Assembly (NCBI GenBank): GCA_038277395.1
Contig: CM076190.1
Coordinates: 252,809,989-252,873,988, forward strand
Length of the DNA stretch: 64,000 bases
Direction: 5' to 3'
Source: Dryocosmus kuriphilus
Taxonomy: Eukaryota; Arthropoda; Insecta; Hymenoptera; Cynipidae
Part shown: positions 58,922 to 64,000 of the stretch, one piece after another
Layout of the letters: each line of letters starts with the position of its first letter
Numbering within the stretch: the stretch's first letter is position 1
Notes under the pieces: generated by a model
What the model was told of the DNA's origin: nothing
Database searches by the model: none
What the model saw: the letters and a program-made list of their open reading frames with translations, nothing else
Program-made: the position numbers and the translations under genes

Positions 58922-59020
58922 CGAAATCAAGCACCCCGACGGTGAGAGGCGAGGGGACTCACCGAAATCAAGCACCCCGATGTTGAGAGGTAAGGGGAAT
59001 CACCGAAATTAAACACTCCT
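58922..59020. repeat. CGAAATCAAGCACCCCGA direct repeats
   Basis: Two and a half copies of a ~57-bp unit containing CGAAATCAAGCACCCCGA and GGTGAGAGGCGAGGGGACTC. The reverse complement, with changes, occurs near 635-690 and partly at 1520-1550 at the edges of the foldback element 452-1590. Confidence 0.75.
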
Positions 59021-60103
59021 AAGGGAATAAGCAACTACTAGGTGCGCGTCGTTATTCCTGGGTAGAGCTAAAAGTAGTGTCAACAATTTCATTTTTCGCA
59101 ATTTCAGCTCCATCTATCGCGAATCGAAAAAAAATTTTCGAACAAAACTTACGTATTTCATAAAGGAGAATCCGAATCTGTGATAAAAATTGTAGTGGGG
59201 TAATTTTTTTAAAAATAGGTTTTCCCCTTCGAAAATAAAAAGTTCTTATTACAGATACTTTTTTTCATAGGATGCGTATAATTTTGAGATATTTCGATGT
59301 CTCATGTTAGAAAAAACACCCTGTATATATATATATATGGTGAACATAGGATAGGGGCAAGTGTAGAGGGAATTCGGGAGGGGATAGGGATGGTATGCAT
59401 CGATAAGGGTAAATAAGGATATGAGATAGGGGAAGGGATTGTTTAAGGGTGAAATTGGAAAGGAATAAATGAATGGGACAGGATAAATAGGAAGTGCAAG
59501 GATTCGTGGGTCATATGGTCACATGGCTCGTAGAACGTGGGTTATAAATTCGAGTGGTATGATATGGGGTTAGGGATAAGGGATGTTGCAGAAGGAATGG
59601 GAGGAGCGAAGAGATAGGGTGAAGAAAAATACTGCCCCCTTCCCTTAGAGAGAGGAAAGATGGTAGTAGGATAGAAGAAATTGGAGGGTTAATTGGTAGT
59701 GAAAGTAGGAGCAGGCACGAGGGGAATTTGGGGGTGATAAGGCATTGTGGGCAACAGATTCGGTTTTAGGGCGCCCAAAACCTTCGGTTAAAAATAATTT
59801 TGGCCTGTGTTCTTGTCACACAGGCTGCTGAATAATTTTCTCTTTCCTCTTGATTCTCTGAAGCATCAATTTTATTTATTTTATCAAATAAAGACTATTA
59901 AAACTGATTTAATAATTACGGCAATATCTAATTAGAAACTTTTAATAACAGTCCTTTTATTAGAATATACTATGATTCTTAAATTTTCGTAAACTGAGTT
60001 TCTTCATACAAAGTGTTTCTCTTGGGATATACAGGTGTATAATATACAGAACATAAAGTATATTAAAGTAAAACTCGAAAAGGTTAATTCAAACAACTAT
60101 GTT

Positions 60104-60109
60104 TTTATT
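60104..60109 (-). promoter_or_regulatory. polyadenylation signal AATAAA of paralog C
   Basis: Minus-strand AATAAA about 185 bases beyond the stop codon, with no insertion between. This is the least disturbed version of the family's 3' end. Confidence 0.55.
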
Positions 60110-60291
60110 CAGGAATTCAAAATAATTTCCATATTAAGAATCGCACACATTCAAAATATTGACATAAGATCTGTGATTTCAAATTTTAATATCTATGGAT
60201 ACAAGAAAGTTGATATTCTATACTTTAAGCGAGCAATATGCATATTTAATAGAATAAAGAAAAAAAAACTACAGATGATACGCTATAATAT

Positions 60292-60770
60292 CTAGATGTT
60301 ATGGAGAAGCCATACAGGTAGCTCCTGTTTGGCCAACCATAACGGTCCTTGAGACAGGAAGCTCTTTTTTGGTCCCGAGAAAATAATATTCTCAGCGTTG
60401 TCATAGTTACTTTCGTTAGTCCTAGCCACGAGTAATGATTCTAAACCTTTCATACTCTTTCTTGTTATAAAACAAACATACGTTTTGTCGGCTTTAAGCT
60501 CATTATTGATATAGTCGACGTTGTTATTTTCCGCATCAATAAGCCGAGGATACAGAGCCGCAGTATGGGCGCCACAAGTCCAGGTATATACTGAAACGTA
60601 TCCGTGTGGACATTCATCTGGTGGCCTTTCACCACTTCGGAGAAGGCCATAAAGAACAAGGTCATTTCTGATTCTTATATAAATATAGCTTCTCTCAGGA
60701 ATATAAGAAGTAAGAAAATTTTCAATAAAAGCTTGTTGACTGCTGGATCCACCCACACCGAACATGGCAC
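60292..60770 (-). CDS. exon 2 of secreted-protein paralog C (unrecognised family, gene partial)
   Basis: Begins after acceptor GTTAATAG (60778-60771) and in the same phase as A and B, giving (S)-A-M-F-G-V-G. With a 52-bp first exon like its relatives the protein would be 176 residues. Motifs: YIYIRIRNDLVLYGLLRSG, CPHGYVSVYT, LYPRLIDAENNN, YINNELKADK, CFITRKSMKGLE, IIFSGPKKSF, GPLWLAKQELPVWL. It is closer to B than to A throughout. There are no stops or frameshifts, so all three exon 2 sequences have stayed open, which suggests selection. Exon 1 should lie just beyond the window's right edge. Confidence 0.75.
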
Positions 60771-61539
60771 CTATTAACGAAAATATAGATTTATGAAGTT
60801 TTTGTACACTAGGAAATAACTGTTAGTGAGTAGATAAGGAGGAAGTGGTCTTAGTTGCAGATTCCGTTAGCGACAAAATTACTGATATCATAAAGTTGTA
60901 AGTTTTGCATACAAAAATGTCCCAAAAGTTGAGCGGAAAATCTTTTTCCATTTCTTATGATGTTTTGGGGATGCCTGCTAAGAATCTATTATAAATATTT
61001 ATCTAGCAAGATGCATAATCTTTCTTTTATTTTCTACTATTATTCATAGCAGCATTATCCTCGATCGTTCGAGAGACATCTAAGAAAATTTTGTATGCTC
61101 AAGAAACATACAGATCCAGTGGCAAAAGTGAAATTTTTACTAACTCAGGACTTTATAATCTCAAGGCTTATTTATTATATAGAGAAAGACTCTAATATTT
61201 GATTCCTGACATTATTTCCTTTTTTGGGACTTCTTGTTTGGTTTGGAAAAAGATAAATCTAATCTCGTTTGTCCTCCAGCTCTAATCAAAAATATCTATC
61301 CTTGCTAGTCATCTTCCTACGATTCTCTAGCCTATCTGCCAACTTGCAAGATGAATGTCTCGGGATGATCAGCACAACATGTAGTGCTATTTCGTAGCTA
61401 CGCATATTATTTTGTCACTCAAGATTCTAATTAATAAACTTAATGCAAAGAGCGAAAAACTCAAAGCATTATTTTCCAAAACCATATGTCTCTTTCAACA
61501 ATATTCATTACATTTTAAAAGAAACGAATAGTAATTCTA

Positions 61540-64000
61540 AAACTTTGTAAATATAAAAGAAAATTCTCAAAAATAAACAATCTCATATGAAAGCGATTAC
61601 CAGTAGAAGACTTTTAAATTAATGGTGTTGAATAATTATAACATACTAGTGTACAAATATGAAATGCGGATTTCAGAAACAGATGGCGCACCAATGCAGT
61701 TTGTGCTATAAAGATTTGACATTCAAACATTTTGTTGCGTCATCGACAAGTGTCAGACGCGCACGAGTGTCATATTGAAAAAGTGTGTGCAAGGTGTTGT
61801 CTTTCTGTATTCAATATGTCATAATTGATACCAAATAAAGGGTATTCGCGGACAGCATTAATCTTTTGCTTTCATTTGAAGAAAACTGCTGCTGAATCGT
61901 GCCGATTACTTCGACAAGCTTACGATGAACATGCTCCATCGCAAGATACGTGTGAACGATGGTTTCGGCGTTTCAAAAGTCATGATTTCGATGTTGCAGA
62001 TGTTGTTTTTGCGATTTTCCATTTGCATGCCGTTCAACTCATATCTACCGGTCTTCTGAATCTTTCCCATCTCTCGTAGGCGATTGGAAACAGTTTGTTC
62101 ACTAATGCCCAATCGCTCTGCGAGTTGCTTTTGTGTCTGTGAATCATCTTCGTCCAACAATGCTTGCAATTCCACATCTTCGTACTTTCTTGGCGGTATT
62201 CCACGTTCCTTTTCTGCAACATTGAAGTCACCACTTTTGAAACACCGAAACCATCGTTCACACATATCTTGCGATGGAACATGTTCACCCTAATCTTCTC
62301 TAAGTAATCGGCAGGATTCAGAAGCAGTTCTCTTCAAATGAAAACAAAAAATTAATGCTGTCCGCGAATGCTTTTTATTTGTTATAGATTTTGACATATT
62401 GAATACAGCAACACAACACTTTGCACACACTTTTTCAATATAACACTCGTGCGCGTCTGAGAAAAGTTGATGATGCAACAAAATGGCTTAGAGTCAAATC
62501 TTTATAGCATAAACTGCATTGGTGCGCCATCTGTTTCTGAAATCCGCATTTCATACTTGTATTTATTCTTATACACGAATAAAATAGATAATACTGTGTG
62601 ATTCCTCGGTTTCTCAATCCCATATGTTACATGATTTGAGTCTAGCAACGAGGGGCGAAACGAATATATTGATCACATTCTTGAAGAACATAATATTTCT
62701 TATTATCATTAACTATTTTAAAAACTTGTTTTAGACCTTCTCTATATTTCTCGAAAATTCTGTAAATATGTATAACCTCCAAAAGATTAATGCCCTCTAT
62801 ATAAAATACTGTTCAAGTAGTTGAAACACAACTTCTTAAATTCTCAAAAAAGAGAAAATTTCATATGAAAGCGATTATTCGGAGAATATTTAAAAATGAA
62901 TAGCGTTGAAAAAGTAAAGTATATTTATTTTCCCACTAGTAGAAACTACACAATATTCTGTAAATTGTCCGTTTTTCCTTCCCATATGTCACACGATTGG
63001 AATCTGGTAACGTGGCTCTAAATGAATATATTGATAACATTTAAAAAAGAACATAATATTTCTTATTATCACTAATTAATGAAAAAATTGCTTTACACTT
63101 TTTCTATATTTCTCTCAAAACCATTATCCTTTTCAAAAATTTGAAACACAACTACTTATATACTCAACAACAAAAATTTCATATGAAGCCATTATGAATA
63201 GAACATTTTAAATTGAACAGTGTTGGAAAATTCTAGTATATTCATCTTCCTTCTGGTAGAAACTAGATAATATTGTATGAATCTCCAGTTTTTCTTGCAT
63301 ATGTTACACGGTTGGAATCTGGCAACATTGCACTGAAGGTATATATTGATAACATTTTTGAAAAAGCATAATATTTCTTATTATCACTGATTAATGAAAC
63401 ACTTTGAAACACAAGTTCTTGAATTCTCAAAAAAGAGAAAATTTAATATATAGACGATTATGTGTAGAATATTTTAAAATGAATAGTGTTGAAAGGGTAA
63501 AGTATATTTATTTTCCCACTAGTAGAAACTACACAATATTCTGTAAATTGTCCGTTTTTCCTTCCCATATGTCACACGATTGGAATCTGGTAACGTGGCT
63601 CTAAATGAATATATTGATAACATTTAAAAAAGAAGATAATATTTCTTATTATCACTAATAAATGAAAAAATTGCTTTACACTTTTTCTATATTTCTCTCA
63701 AATTCTGTTACTATAAACCCAGAAGGATGAATGCCGTATATGAAAGACCATTATCCTTTTCAACAATTTGAAACACAACTACTTATATACTCAACAACAA
63801 AAATTTCATATGAAGCCATTATGAATAGAATATTTTAAATTGAATAGTGTTGGAACATTCTAGTATATTCATCTTCCTTCTGGTAGAAACTAGATAATAA
63901 TGTGTGAATCTCCAGTTTTTCTTGCATATGTTACACGATTGGAATCTGGCAACGTGGCACTAAAGGTATATATTGATCACATTTTTGAAAAAGCATAATA
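61540..64000. repeat. intronic satellite of the paralog family, block C, with a dimeric higher-order unit
   Basis: The same unit as in blocks A and B, but here a pair of units is itself repeated at a period of about 600-625 bp. 62905-63110 and 63485-63695 are nearly identical (GGTAAAGTATATTTATTTTC-like start, AACGTGGCTCTAAATGAATA). 63120-63390 and 63740-64000 are nearly identical (TATATACTCAACAACAAAAA landmark). A mariner derivative interrupts the array at 61654-62559. Confidence 0.82.
61654..62559. mobile_element. double-headed mariner derivative (two 5' ends facing inward)
   Basis: TA-flanked ends read CAAATATGAAATGCGGATTT and the inverted CAAGTATGAAATGCGGATTT. The inverted repeat continues about 330 bp inward on both sides and includes the transposase start in both: plus-strand TALIFCFHLKKTAAES (61855-61905) and minus-strand TALIFCFHLKRTASES (62357-62310). 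A long minus-strand remnant between carries KERGIPPRKYEDVELQALLD and KQLAERLGISEQTVSNRL, the second helix-turn-helix. The catalytic half is missing entirely. The family resembles mauritiana-type mariners. Confidence 0.85.

Larger units (their letters stand above)
57670..59322 (+). mobile_element. Tc1/mariner-superfamily (IS630-like) transposon
   Basis: Contains a full-length but broken transposase (57856-58911), a 3' region with a tandem ~57-bp repeat (58922-59020), and a right end ACACCCTG followed by TA and a TA run. CACCCTG is the complement of the CAGGGTG start of the elements at 4913 and 21477, whose transposase remnants are of the same family. I could not find a matching left end near 57600, so the left boundary is approximate. 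Confidence 0.7.
59340..64000 (-). repeat. duplicated block C, containing paralog C (continues beyond the window)
   Basis: Colinear with 47145-52063 from GAGGGAATTCGGGAGGGG on. Unlike B it lacks the TTAA element and the CACTCA element, and has a mariner derivative at 61654-62559. Exon 1 of paralog C has not been reached by 64000. Confidence 0.75.

Overview
This window looks like nuclear DNA of an insect: it is AT-rich and gene-poor, with spliced genes, mariner/Tc1 transposons, LINEs with (TAA)n tails, LTR retroelements and an errantivirus-type endogenous retrovirus. The repeat style fits Hymenoptera, but nothing in the sequence proves the order. There are no operons, CRISPR arrays, rRNA genes or convincing bacterial genes.

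The only non-transposon genes I can support form one minus-strand family of three paralogs, called A, B and C here. Each has a second exon of about 480-505 bp: A at 2072-1567, B at 49481-48982, C at 60770-60292. Each exon 2 begins just after the same splice acceptor and continues a codon split after its first base. For A and B a matching 52-bp first exon encoding a signal peptide is visible far upstream (14245-14194 and 51900-51849); for C it should lie beyond base 64000. The predicted products are small secreted proteins of about 176-185 residues that I do not recognise. Copies B and C sit in colinear duplicated blocks (about 47145-52063 and 59340-64000), and A in a third, heavily interrupted block (about 146-14408). 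All three introns carry the same satellite-like repeat.

Region by region: 1-14400 is block A, invaded by mariners, a foldback element, an AT-rich inverted repeat, a minisatellite-bearing element and a LINE that itself contains a mariner. 15028-22700 holds a Tc1 element, a 1.06-kb palindrome, a 4-kb higher-order AT-rich array and a second minisatellite element. 22895-29160 is a nest of palindromic elements, two of them bounded by 9-bp direct repeats. 29160-36110 is a jockey-like LINE interrupted by a second LINE. 36456-39540 holds another Tc1 and an AT-rich array that reverses orientation midway. 39802-46442 is a decayed minus-strand errantivirus with LTRs, primer-binding site, polypurine tract, gag, protease, RT, RNase H and env, but no integrase that I can read. 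46541-46613 is a tRNA-like sequence. 47145-52063 is block B, 52500-57040 a decayed Gypsy-type element with a recent internal 308-bp duplication, 57670-59322 a Tc1/mariner-superfamily element, and 59340-64000 block C.

Because the blocks started colinear, insertions present in one block and absent from another show their order: most transposition here came after the gene family duplicated.
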